A DNA stretch of 64,000 nt from Theocolax elegans (Eukaryota; Arthropoda; Insecta; Hymenoptera; Cerocephalidae): the NCBI GenBank assembly GCA_026168455.1, contig CM047428.1, positions 813,501 through 877,500 of the forward strand, written 5' to 3'. Every line of letters begins with the position of its first letter. Within the stretch, counting starts at the first letter, position 1. Below the pieces are notes generated by a model. That model worked only from the letters and a program-made list of their open reading frames with translations. It was not told the DNA's origin and did no database searches. Shown here one piece after another: positions 34,689-45,477 of the stretch. Position numbers and translations under genes: made by a program.

Positions 34689-35953
34689 GACGATTACAAG
34701 TGCCAAGTCGAGGATTATCGAGTTGGTCACGAGAATCGTCGGCGGCCATAAGAGAAGAGGCATAATAGCTAAAGCCGTCTTTACGGCTACAGCTAGAATG
34801 CAGGCTCAAAAGAGAAGTAGAGAGGGCCCCAAAGCCCCCCCGAGGTCTCTAAGAGCCGCAAGAAGAAGAAGCCTCGGAAGGAGGTACCACCACGTGGCAC
34901 GGACAAGGAGCAATCCAAGTCCGCGTCAGTGGCGGGGAAAAAGCCGACAGTCAAGTCGGGACAGGCGCCTCTTGATAGGAGAAAGCGCCAGATGGCGCCG
35001 GTATCCACCCTGGTGGTAACTGTCGCGAGGGACCGTACGTTTGCTGAAGTCTTGGGGAAGCTCCGAAAGGAAGTCAACCCGGACGACAGCGGCGCCCAGG
35101 TTCTGAGCGTACGGCCAACAGGGCGGGGAGATGTCCTGCTCCGGCTGGGCAAGAAGACGGACGCAACAGCATTCGCTGAGAAAGTCCGTATGGCTACTGA
35201 AGGGATGGGAGAAGTTAGGATCCGAGATCGAAGGGTGACCCTGGAGATCAGAGACCTGGACGCTCTCACAACGAGGGACGAAGTGGTAGCGGCCCTAGAT
35301 AAAGTTCTCGCGTCTCCGCCTCAGAGCCGAGAGGTGAAGCTTTTGGGTCCCAACCGCAATCAACAGAAGACAGCCATCGTGAAGCTGGATCACGAGAGCG
35401 CTGACAGGCTGAAGTCGATGCGGCATCTCTGCGTCGGCTTCGTAAGCTGTCGCATTCGGGATCGAGTCTTGGTCGAGAGGTGCTATCGGTGCCTAGACTT
35501 CGGCCACACGAAACGGAATTGTAAGGGAGTGGACAGGTCCTCGTCGTGCTACAAGTGCGGCGAGCCTGGACACAACCTTAAGAATTGCAAGAGCGCTCCC
35601 AAATGCTTTCTTTGTCCATCAAAGGATGCTGAGGGAGTGTCTCACGTGGCGGAGTCCGGAGCCTGTGCCACCTTTAGGCGCGCGCTCGATACCGCCCGAA
35701 AGGCCGCTTCACGATAAGTGGCAGTCTCAACGTGGGAGGATAGAATAAGGAACGAATGACGCATGTCACAAGACACGCCTCCCAGCTTGAAGTAATGTGA
35801 AAAACAGTTCCGGGCTGGGCAGGTGAAAGCGTTGGGTTTGGAGTTTTAGCCGGTAAGAATCCGGCACTGGCGACGAGTGCGGACCCTCGTCGTCGTCTTA
35901 TGTAAGATTTCTCCAGTTTCCCACGAGAAAAAAAAAAAAAAAAAAAAAAAAAA
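34689..35953 (+). mobile_element. R1-clade LINE derivative with gag only
   Basis: The insertion lies exactly between the two 2.35-kb repeats. It has a gag-like ORF, a 3' UTR of about 210 bp (35718-35927) with the stem-like AGCCGGTAAGAATCCGGC, and a 26-nt poly(A) (35928-35953). The second ORF (endonuclease/reverse transcriptase) that normally follows gag in R1-type elements is absent, so this is a half-LINE. It is GC-rich compared with the surrounding sequence. Confidence 0.75.
34929..35717 (+). CDS. R1-type LINE ORF1 (gag), zinc-knuckle nucleic-acid binding protein, 5' frame broken
   Basis: ORF1 proteins of R1-group LINEs coat the element RNA. The frame given has 262 codons. Residues 25-140 form the basic/alpha-beta region, followed by three C-terminal zinc knuckles: CYRCLDFGHTKRNC, CYKCGEPGHNLKNC, and a third starting CFLC with a longer spacing (residues 185-250). 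The true reading frame extends upstream through a Lys-rich stretch (KSRKKKKPRKE at about 34850-34890). Near 34835-34841 a run of seven C separates it from the frame holding MQAQKRSREGPKAPP; one base is missing there, by decay or sequencing error. Met at 34929 is therefore only the first Met in the intact part. The ORF stops before a non-coding 3' region. Confidence 0.85.
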   Translation: MAGKKPTVKSGQAPLDRRKRQMAPVSTLVVTVARDRTFAEVLGKLRKEVNPDDSGAQVLSVRPTGRGDVLLRLGKKTDATAFAEKVRMATEGMGEVRIRDRRVTLEIRDLDALTTRDEVVAALDKVLASPPQSREVKLLGPNRNQQKTAIVKLDHESADRLKSMRHLCVGFVSCRIRDRVLVERCYRCLDFGHTKRNCKGVDRSSSCYKCGEPGHNLKNCKSAPKCFLCPSKDAEGVSHVAESGACATFRRALDTARKAASR

Positions 35954-38324
35954 TATAGTTAAGTGAGCATTACAGAATAGCAGAAGCTCTTGTCCAGTAT
36001 TTGTCCAATGTTGGCAGTGTTTGAAAATACTAGAATAATAACTATTTTTGGATGGTAAATAATTTTTATTTATTATTTAGTTAATTTATTTATTGTATAA
36101 GATTTATATTTTATTTATTTTTGAAAATATTAAGTTGCCGTAAGTTGTTAATAACTAAGTAATATTTATTTTTTTACATTTTATTTATATTTTAAATTAT
36201 ACATTATAATTAAATTTAAAGATAATTTATATAAGATAATTATGAATTACAGGAGTAATTCACCTACTAGTCAATTTTAATATAAGAGTAACAATGGTAG
36301 TAACTGGAACAATAATGGTTCAATTCAACAATAACCACGAGCCTCTTGTTTTGTATTGGGATAGTTTTGGCGATGTTTAATCTTTCTCAAGGTTGATCTG
36401 GTATACATTAACGGTTTGTAACATTTTATTATTACATTTTTTAATTTATTTTAAATTACATTAAATTTGCATTTAATGCTTGTATTTATTATTTTACTAT
36501 TAAAGTTCTTATTATGTAATAATAAATACAATAATTTAAAAGAACGGCACTTATAATTATTAAGACCGAGAACATATTCAGTGTAAATATATAAATTACA
36601 TAGATATTAATTTTGAAATAAGCTTATAGAATTTATAATTTAAGCACAGTATAATTTTTATTTAACATATATAACAATTGTTAAATTATGTAATTATGCA
36701 ATATTAATTAAAGTGTTTTGCGAACATCATTAAGATTTTCAATCCATTAACTGATGTTTAATATGTTATTTTCTAACAACTTTTATTACTTAATGTGATA
36801 TTTTTTATGGTTTTGAATATTTAGCTTTATTTTCTATTACAATAGTAATAGGTTTTTCTTTTTATTTTATATTTACAGAAGTAGTGCTGATACAAGTTCA
36901 AACGAAGGTTTCTTAGCTAGTATAGTCACGGTGGTGCACCACAATCATTGCCAACGTTCCAACATTCTAGTCATTCGTTTTTGAAAGTAAACGGTTTCAG
37001 TCAACATCATAAATATCATTCACGTAGTTTAAAAGGTAAGATATTAAAAAACCTTGAATTTACTTTTTGTAACTAAGTTATAATTCTTGATGTGATGATG
37101 ATTATTATAATATGTTTTCTTTTCTTAGCTAAAGAAATCATGTTGATATTAATCATGTTGTTATATTCATTATTTATAAAATTTACATAAAGTCATTCAC
37201 TTTAGAATTCATGGAATCTCTTTTTATTTTAGAGCGAAAACAACTTGGTATAGAGAAGTTACAAGAGGTGAACACACTCTTCCAATTTTGGTCATTTTTC
37301 TTAAAGGAGAATTTCAATTGTAGTATGTACGAAGAGTTTAGAACAATAGCTTATGAAGATGTATGTGAAGGATATTGTTATGGGTTTAAGCGTTTAAGTG
37401 TCTGTTTTGATTTTATAATTACGGTATAGAACAAAAATTCAGACCACAACTTTATAAAGATTTTCAAGTGGAAACAGTGAAAAATTATAAAAGTGGTACG
37501 TGCATTTATTTACATAAGATATATATTCAGAATTTTTAGATAGAAATTGTATTTTACGGTACAAATAAAATTTATACTTTGAAATTGTTATAATAAAATA
37601 TATTATTAAAAGATCTTAAGATAGATTACAATGTAATTGTCTATTAAGAGGTATATTATTTTATACATACATATATTATTTTTTTAGAAAGAAAAGTATG
37701 GCTTAAACATTTTTGGAGAAGGAGAAGGAGAGTATAAAACATTTATTTAATTTGTCCTTTTGTACATCAAAAGTATTGTAATGTAAGTTTTTATTATAGC
37801 ATAAAAGAAAATAAATTTTTACTTTTTGTAAAATAATTGTAAAATAATTCATTTATTTTAAAGATGAGTATAAAGTGTAGTGCATTTAAATGATGAAGTC
37901 ATACTAGTTGGGTACCTGAATTTCAAAAAAGTACGCCTTCAAAACAAAAATGTTAGATAGGAATCATTTTTTGTAACAATGATAATAGTTTCAATATTTA
38001 TTTTTCATTTTTTACATAAATATAATTAATTTTAGAATGGTGTACAAAATTTGACATTTCAAGAAAGACTGAAAAATTGGCGGTTAAGGCGACACTTGAC
38101 TATATTTCTGAAATAGTTGGACCAGATTTACAAGATGGTAGCAATTTATCTAATGACGAAAATGATGAACCGGAGAAAGATATTAAATAGACTTACATAT
38201 AACAAATACTGATAAAAGAAAATGATATTACATCAACAATAATTATACGATAGAAGTCAACTTTTTAACGTTTTTTCATATTTTTTTGATTACTTTAACC
38301 GATTTTCTATGTTTATCTTTGAAA
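35954..38324 (+). repeat. 2.35-kb direct repeat, copy 2 (LARP1-derived)
   Basis: It begins TATAGTTAAGTGAGCATTAC directly after the LINE poly(A) and is homologous to 32335-34688 throughout. Formally the two copies flank the retroelement like an exceptionally long target-site duplication. Confidence 0.85.
36879..38225 (+). pseudogene. larp: LARP1-type DM15 region, decayed copy 2
   Basis: Better preserved than copy 1. Exon A (36879-37035) reads GGAPQSLPTFQHSSHSFLKV then FSQHHKYHSRSLK and ends at GTAAGA. Exon B (37233-37495) continues in phase with ERKQLGIEKLQEVNTLFQFW and YEEFRTIAYEDVCEGYCYGF. An 8-bp insertion and a TGA (in place of an expected Arg codon) precede FYNYGIEQKFRPQLYKDFQV, and the exon ends at GTACGT. 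These strings follow LARP1 DM15 order closely. Exon C (37688-37792) and the last exon (from 38036) are frame-disrupted. A preceding exon may lie at 36253-36400. Lesions are few and some could be sequencing errors, but the first DM15-external part of the protein (La module) is absent. Confidence 0.8.
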
Positions 38325-38631
38325 ATATTGTTTTGAGCGTTAAATGTATAATAGAAAAAAGGTTTATTATTTTAATACGAACATTTTGTTCATTAAAAGT
38401 TTTTCACTAAAAACAATACATTTCGTTTTATTGCGACAAAACGTGTTTTTTTGGTGCTTTTTTCATTATTTTGACCGTTTTTCTATGTTTATCTTCGAAA
38501 ATATTGTTTTGAGCGTTAAGTGTACAATAGGAAAAAGTTTTGTTATTTTGAGACGAACATGTCGTCCGTATAAGTATTTATGTCGGATTAATACATTTCA
38601 AGATAATGCTACAAAACCGTTTCTAAGGAAT
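38305..38631 (+). repeat. 176-bp tandem pair
   Basis: TTCTATGTTTATCTTTGAAA at 38305 recurs at 38481 with GAAAATATTGTTTTGAGCGT following in both. They lie at the downstream end of direct repeat 2, inside the Helitron-like insertion. Confidence 0.65.
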
Positions 38632-38773
38632 TAAAAATAATGCCATAACTTAAAGTGTTTCAGTGCTATATATCTGAAAATAGGACCATTATCTAATTAC
38701 ATTATGACGAAGTTACCCTGTGAATCTCAGCTAAATCGGTAAAAAATTGACTGAGTTATCTTTGATACATGAT

Positions 38774-38803
38774 TACATACATACATACATCCATACATAC
38801 ATT
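38774..38803. repeat. ATAC microsatellite
   Basis: ACATACATACATACATCCAT-type tract of about 30 bp, near the right end of the Helitron-like insertion. Confidence 0.8.
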
Positions 38804-38932
38804 TTAGGGAGGGCCTTAAATGAATTCTAATACACATAAATTTCTCTTATAAACTATTATCTAGTATATTTTGATGCATCACACATTTTGCGATGATGAA
38901 AATATAAGGCTCTCCCGTGTAGCGGTCGTGCC

Positions 38933-38949
38933 TAACTAAAGGAAAATGA
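38933..38949 (+). repeat. downstream target-site duplication of the split SINE
   Basis: TAACTAAAGGAAAATGA, identical over 17 bp to 31110-31126. It marks the original end of the SINE insertion before the 7.3-kb element entered. Confidence 0.75.
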
Positions 38950-40065
38950 AGGAAATAAAGAACGAAATCCAGAAAGTTTAGGAAAATCGTTTAATTACAA
39001 AATATTTATTCCATTCTCAAAAATTTTCTCCGACAAAACCCTTTTCGGCCCATTTTGTGACCAATTGAAATGGAATAAACGTAACCTCAAAACCCTTAAT
39101 TGGTTTATATCCATGAATTTCTTAAAAAAAAATGAAAAGTCAAACGCATATACCTTTTGAGTATGGGAGTGTGATACCCAAATTGCAGAGATCTGTCTAG
39201 AAACTAGCAAAAATTGTAAAACCTAATTATAAGAAATATCTGAAAAAAATCACAGATACTGTTCACAACCAACAAAATAGCGCGAAAGAGATCTTTTTAC
39301 GGAATAATTGATTATTAATTAATTGTACGTTAATAAATATTTTTGGTCTTTAATATATAGCTACGAAACAATGCTTTACGGCTTTACACGAATCTCACAG
39401 ATTTATCAATAAAAAGATTTGATAAAACTCACAAAATATCTTAAAGGAAATACACTCTCTCTATACAACGTTTTTTTCCATAAATTAAATTCCTGGTTTA
39501 ATAAAAAATAAATCATTTTCATAATTTTTGCGGTTCACATCCCGTTAACCACTGACTTTAAAATCGTACACTTTTGGAATAGTTATATAAATACGCATTC
39601 TTCTGCTAAATATATATACAACACTCGTGCAAAAAAAAAATACAAAACGAAACAAGAAAAGAAATAGTAGAATGAATAAAATATCGAGGGGTAAACTTTG
39701 AATTGTAAAGTTAAAGTTAATTAACAGAATGGATTAGAACATTAGTTTAATTATATCGAGTACCATCTGGTGCCTCAGTCTCTCTCTCTCTCTCTCTCAC
39801 TCTCTCCAATAATACACCGAGTTTTAGTCGAACATTGGAAATCACTGTGTAGATGCGCGCACTCCACGGTTATACACACTCCGACACACACACACACACA
39901 CACGGACGGAGAGAGACACATTTCGAGAGTGACATAACTATACACTGTTTGACGAATCATTTGATCAAATAGACTGGATAATAGACTTTCAAGTACATAT
40001 ATACACTCGCACAAGTATCGGTTTACTCGACTCTGCATTCCTCCTTTGTCCATATACGTGTACGC

Positions 40066-40096
<31 letters not shown>

Positions 40097-40687
40097 TGTG
40101 TGTGTCTACATATATATATATATATATATATACACTAAATGAAAAAGAAACATTAATAATTTTACGTTCCGAAGTTATTTAAGAAAATACCGAAATAGAT
40201 ATTCGCGATAATGGAATATAATATCTCCGACTACGAAGGTTTCTAAGAATATTCGATCGTACATAGCTGGTTAATAATTAATCCGCGGTGCAATTATGCA
40301 ATTTTATATCTATATATATATCAATTATTATATAAAACAGATGAATATAACTGTTTGGTGGACTCACATCAAGATGATCGAGAGTACAGGTCACGAATTT
40401 TAATCAAACTTTGCGTAGCGATTTCATATTACGTAAAGGTATGAAAAGTCATACCTCGTGGTATTTGATCGAATGGAACTTATTTCAAAAGTCAATCAGA
40501 TTTAATTTAAAAATCATTGCAACTTTAGTCGCGTGAAATGAATTGGTTATTGTAGATAAACTCTCAATATAAAAAATAAAAAGTTACGGAATAAATATAA
40601 TGTATAAACAATTTGGTCAAGAAATAAATTAAATTTATTTTGCTATATATTATTAGGCTAACTTTTCTTCCATATATCTTACTAACT
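38950..40687. other. non-coding stretch with microsatellites
   Basis: No gene. A TC tract lies at 39778-39800 and CA repeats near 39885-39902. The minus-strand 92-codon frame here runs through these repeats. Confidence 0.5.
40062..40132. repeat. compound CG/TG/TA microsatellite
   Basis: Three alternating purine-pyrimidine tracts in a row: (CG)n, then (TG)n, then after CTACA a (TA)n tract. Such sequence is prone to Z-DNA and cruciform structures. Confidence 0.9.
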
Positions 40688-41570
40688 AAGAGAGTATCTC
40701 ACTTGCGGGAAACGGATCTTTGCCAAACTCTAGAATATGTTTACTACTATAACAATAAAAGGGAATCGGAGCTATAGACTCTAACGCACTTTTTTATGAT
40801 AGATATAAGCAAATAACCAAAAATTTCATGACAAATGTCACAAATACTTTTGTTGATAATTAACCAATTTTTAATCAGTATATTATTTCAATGTAATGAT
40901 AATATTTACATAAATCTAAACGTTGCTACATACAATTTAAAGATTAAATAATCAATAATTGGTTAGTAGGCTTATCTAGGAATTGATATACGTACCGAGA
41001 AATTCACTGATCAGAAATTGGCACTTTCCACTTTTTTCCTTTAGATTGTTACTTGCTTTAAAAATAGTAGTTATTTATTTATTTTTCTGAGATGGCTAAA
41101 AGGAAGCTTAATACTTGTACTTTCTGTAAGTGTCAAAATATATATATAATTATTAGCCTTTATAAACTTACAATTATTCTTCTTCAAAATCTTCTTCAAC
41201 TAGGTATATGTGACGGTAACTCGGAAACGAGTAAAGTAGTATATTTAAACTCAATTTCAAAAGAAAGCTGAGATTGAGTAGATATATTTTGAACAAATTA
41301 AGCTCTAATATCTCAATTTGGTCAAAAGTTATTGGAAGAAATAAGAATTAGACGAAATATTTTAATGAAATTTAGTATTAAAATTTGATGATTTTTTTAA
41401 GCTCAATTTCGTCCAACACTTTTTGTGTGGAATTTTTGTTATTTGCTTATAAATCCTGTTAAAAGAGGCATTGGCATATGTAACTCCGGATCTCTTCATA
41501 TTTTTATAGTAAAAAAAGAAATCAAGAGTTTGGTGAAGATCTGTGTCCCGGCATGGTGAGACTCTTCTCC
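40688..41570. mobile_element. fold-back element related to 1801-4378
   Basis: AGAGTATCTCACTTGCGGGA and ACGGATCTTTGCCAAACTC on the left are answered by GAGTTTGGTGAAGATCTGTG and GGTGAGACTCTTCTCC on the right. Further inward, ATATAAGCAAATAACC answers GTTATTTGCTTATAAAT. The centre (41270-41420) shares GAGTAGATAT and AATTTGGTCAAAAGTTAT wording with the fold-backs at 1801 and 54225. Confidence 0.65.
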
Positions 41571-42097
41571 TAATAAGCCAATGAATTTGAACTAATAGAA
41601 AATAATTCAAGAATTTAATCTTTTTTAAATGTATCTATTACACCTTAGTTTTCAATTACACTTTATATTAAGAGTCTGTATCTACAATAAATAATTAATT
41701 ATACGCAATTAACGATTGCAATAATTTTTTAAATTACATCCGATATACTCGTGGATTACGGTCCATTGAATCAAACCCCACGAGCTACGTTTTTTTCATG
41801 CCTTTAATATGGAATTACTTTGCAAAGATTGATCAACATGATTCGTACTCTTGGTCATCTCTCCTTGTTAATTCCGAGTTTTTTTTAGCAACGAGTTCAG
41901 CTTAGCCTCTTGTATACGTGCACGTCATAAGATGAAAACTTATCACATCATTACTGATTAATAACTGAAATTAAAGTATTAATAGTAATAGAGAAGTGCA
42001 AACATGTTATATAATTATTTATTTATATAATTGCGTTATTTACCGTTTTGTACACATTACATTGTGTAAACATGTTTTTTCATATCTTCGATGTATA

Positions 42098-42321
42098 CAC
42101 GGAGAGAAATGTTCTTCTAAAAATTAGTATAGACCATTGAACGGAAGGCACATACTTGATCTATCATAATTTTTGATATAATTGTAGCAAAAATCACTAT
42201 GGGTATTGTATCTTTTGCTTCTTGATGTATTAAAAATTACTATGTTACGCGAGTCTATCTTTCCTAACCACCACACTAATTTTTCGTTGTACTAATATGT
42301 ACAATAAGGTTTCTCTCAGTG
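42098..42321. mobile_element. 224-bp MITE, TACACYGAGARAAA family
   Basis: It begins CACGGAGAGAAAT and ends with the inverse TTTCTCTCAGTG, with TA on both sides. This is the only copy in the window with both ends clear. Related single ends occur at 735, 53266, 55356 and 63488. Confidence 0.65.
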
Positions 42322-44379
42322 TATATACACACATAACAAAATGTATTTTTAATATTCCACTTATTTTACACAAAGGGGTCGCGACTTACTTTTAATTTCG
42401 AAAACAATAAATTGATAATTGCGTTAGAGAAGGGAAAAAAAAGAAAAGCCAGGATAAATAGCATTCGTTTCCGCAGCGATTGTTCATTGAATATTCAACT
42501 TGGAGGAATAGTATTAATAACTTAATGTATATATATATAGAAGCGAAATTACATTTATAAGAATAAAAGAAAGGTCGATATATAGATATACACGAAAGTT
42601 TAAATTCTCTTTGAAATAACATCAAGCCGAGAGGTGTACAATACTTGACCAAAGGGAAAGAAAAAGTTAGTTCGGGTTACTTCGACAAAGTTTCTATAAC
42701 CAATCTCACTATGCCGCGAGGTATTTCCGCTTATGGGAAATCGGTGTTGATTACTTTACCTCCTTCGACTTATTTAACATTCTCCTTATTCTTTCTCTGT
42801 CTGTATTTCTATGTATGTATTACTGCACGCCTGGACCTCTATATATATATCAAACTTGTTAGTTTATTGATTAATAAACTAAGCACAATGTCAATGCGCC
42901 CACTAAGTAGATTGGAATAGAACAGAACCTGCAAGTAACTTAAGCACTCCTTTTTATTAGAAGGTTCTTCCCCTATGATCCCCTCTCCGTTTAATTTCTC
43001 CTTCACGACATACGATCCTAAAACATGCGCCCATTCAAGCTTATATGTGGCTCTGCGTAACTATATATATCTCTTAGATAAATTTTAATTTCGAATTTGT
43101 AATGCTATTAACAATTGAATAATTTATTCGATTCACCATTAGCATTTTTCAGCTTGTAATATTCAGCTTTCGAAAACTGTCAGGATTTTTTGCCAAATAA
43201 AGTACGCATTCGAACCGTCTTTCGAAAACTTATTTTCGAATATACATAAATTCCCCAGTTTTCAAAAAATTCTCCTAATTTTCCAGGCACACCACCGTAT
43301 AACCATACGTTTCAGCATAAAGCTTGAAGTTAACGAAATTTAATAATAAATTAAAGTACCGATATTAAATAGACTATTGCTCTATTCCATTCTCCTTTTG
43401 ACAAACAGTTTTACAATAAATTTTTTAAACTATTAGGAACTGGATTACGCTTTTTTAATGATGTAATGATTATAATATATAATATATATTTTATATTTAA
43501 GTATAAATCAAATACGCAGAATTGCAGAAACCTAAATATCAAGCATACACGTTATGTTTAGCATATCGTTATCAATACTTGCCGCTTTATTCGACCAACT
43601 TTTTTACGAAGTGAAATCTAAAACTAATAAATAATCCATTTTTATAATTGTTATTTATTTATTAACTGTAGTCTAATTCTGAAAATTAATAATAAGCTAA
43701 AACATATGAACATAAACGATAATATTCTGGTAACGCAAATAAAATGAACATTATTAATTAAGGAAATGATAGTTATTTTAATTAAGAATAAAATAGCCTA
43801 ATTTAATCCGTAACAGTATATACGGTGGCTATGTTTTCTTACGTACCTACCTGTTTTTCTTGGAAAATATTCACGTTTTTATTTGAAAGTGATGTTGTGC
43901 AGAAAATGAGATAAGTATGAATTTGTTTGTTAAAATTATAACTCGAATATTTATATATGGCATATCTATCGGCGTGTCTGAAACTGGCGTTGGAAGAGTA
44001 CGGAGTCGCGAAAGTGGGACCGACTAAAAATAAAAGAGAATGGTTATTTTTTTTATATTTTTTTTATAAATAAAATTTAATTTTTGAAGAGAAATCCATT
44101 AATTAATCGTGATTAATTACAAAGTTTTTTGGACATTTTATTATTAAACGGACCTTTTTTGGTAGAAAAAACGTTTCATAAATTCTGTGATTTCCTCTAG
44201 GCTACCAAACAAAAATAGTCTATTAAAATACTTCTTCTTTTCTTTAAAAAACGAAAACTTTAAGCCCTCCTATGTGTTTTAAGCTATCGGTATGAAGTTT
44301 CTTCCGATTTTTAATTGAATACTTTAGGTATAATTTTTGTATCGAAAGGCGTAATTTAATCTAATGCAAAACAGCCGAG
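42322..44379. other. AT-rich non-coding stretch
   Basis: Short frames only (for example 42645-42920 and 42652-42392) with no domain and poor codon texture. No repeat boundary found. Confidence 0.5.
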
Positions 44380-44646
44380 GTCCTCTATTCGCTCAAGACC
44401 CAGGCGTATGTGAACTGGACTAAGATGGCGAAATTCAAATCCCTCGGATCACCTGAAAGAAAAGAACTTGGCATCATGATGGAGAAAAGTACCCAAGCAG
44501 TCAGCACGACCGATTAGCAATCCTTGCCGAAGAAGGATTTCAACAAGAGCTGATTGTGAACAGCCCCGATCCTTAGTGAAAAAGCTCGAAAATTCGACAT
44601 AGAGCGCATTAATCCACGCTGATGGATATATAGTCACGCTTCTCAC
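44380..44646. other. GC-balanced block of unknown nature
   Basis: This block stands out from its AT-rich flanks. On the plus strand a 42-codon open stretch contains LKTQAYVNWTKMAKFKSLGS and then ERKELGIMMEK before a TAG; the minus strand has a 65-codon frame. I do not recognise either. It may be a decayed exon or retroelement piece. It ends about 40 bp before the retrozyme-like array. Confidence 0.3.
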
Positions 44647-44686
44647 AGGTTATATAACATAAACCTTTGTAAATATAGTATTGAAT

Positions 44687-44699
44687 AATAAAATTACAT
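44687..44699 (+). repeat. left target-site duplication of the retrozyme-like array
   Basis: AATAAAATTACAT, repeated exactly at 47497-47509 on the other side of the array. Confidence 0.75.
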
Positions 44700-44916
44700 G
44701 TTATATTAAATTTTTAACGGTCTGTAACGAGCCAGAATATATAAATATTCATAATCATTAGTCCATGGTGTGCTACAAATTTGCAGCCTCTACACCAAGT
44801 TCGATGAGTATAGAAATTTTAATTCTGGAGACTAAAAATATTGATGTGGAAATAAAAATTATTATAAGATAACATTAAATATAAATTTAAAGAAAGTGTA
44901 TGATAAAATTGTAATG

Positions 44917-44980
44917 AATGTTTCGACCACAATTGCCAGTTGGTCTCATCAGTAAGGACTGGCAATCTACCTTAGACATT
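44917..44980 (-). ncRNA. type III hammerhead ribozyme, monomer 1
   Basis: Minus strand from 44980: stem III 5' strand AAUGU; cleavage triplet GUC; stem I UAAGG / CCUUA around a 12-nt loop; core CUGAUGA; stem II GACC / GGUC around a 13-nt loop; core GAAA, whose last A opens stem III strand ACAUU. All conserved core positions are present and all stems pair perfectly (5, 5 and 4 bp). Loop I holds AUUGCCAGU and loop II its exact complement ACUGGCAAU, allowing a 9-bp kissing interaction. Predicted cleavage falls between the complements of 44975 and 44974. Confidence 0.88.
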
Positions 44981-45413
44981 GAATATAGAAATTATATCGA
45001 AATAGACCAAGAGCAATACTATTGAATGGGGTATATATATACATTTAGAAGACTTTATCACTTACATGTATTCAAAACCAAGAAAAAACCCCTAGTGGAT
45101 AAAGTTGAAAACAATCAATATTGTCTTGGGTAGGCGCAAAAATGACCACACACGCCTAAATAAGATTTTAAAGAGTAATACGCTCGTGAATTTTATGTTA
45201 TATTAAATTTTTAACGGTCTGTAACGAGCCAGAATATATAAATATTCATAATCATTAGTCCATGGTGTGCTACAAATTTGCAGCCTCTACACCAAGTTCG
45301 ATGAGTATAGAAATTTTAATTCTGGAGACTAAAAATATTGATGTGGAAATAAAAATTATTATAAGATAACATTAAATATAAATTTAAAGAAAGTGTATGA
45401 TAAAATTGTAATG

Positions 45414-45477
45414 AATGTTTCGACCACAATTGCCAGTTGGTCTCATCAGTAAGGACTGGCAATCTACCTTAGACATT
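45414..45477 (-). ncRNA. type III hammerhead ribozyme, monomer 2
   Basis: Same sequence as in monomer 1, 497 bp downstream; core, stems and loops unchanged. Cleavage at both this and the neighbouring site would release a 497-nt linear RNA with ends suited to circularisation. Confidence 0.88.

Larger units (their letters stand above)
31586..38932 (-). mobile_element. Helitron-like insertion carrying gene fragments
   Basis: On the minus strand the 3' end reads GGGGGGCTCGGCCCCCCTAG and is followed by T. This is a GC-rich hairpin ending in CTAG, fitting the Helitron CTRR/T rule; a second hairpin (GCGCGC around GAT) precedes it. The insertion point, between the SINE A-tail and the T of its target duplication, is an A/T site and shows no new duplication, as Helitrons do. 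The other end (minus strand start) reads GGCACGACCGCTACACGG and lacks the classical TC, so this may be a variant or a damaged end. No Rep/helicase is visible. The cargo is two copies of LARP1-type exons and an R1-type gag. Helitrons are known to capture intron-containing gene pieces. Confidence 0.5.

Noticed and set aside
32335..38324. LTR retrotransposon: 2.35-kb direct repeats around a gag
   Set aside because: The repeats hold spliced LARP1-type exons, not LTR features, and the gag is of R1 LINE type with its own poly(A); no primer-binding site or polypurine tract is apparent.
44881..44960. Type I hammerhead fold with stem III closing at AAUGUU downstream
   Set aside because: It needs a 45-nt loop and gives no stem I pairing; the type III fold pairs all three stems perfectly.
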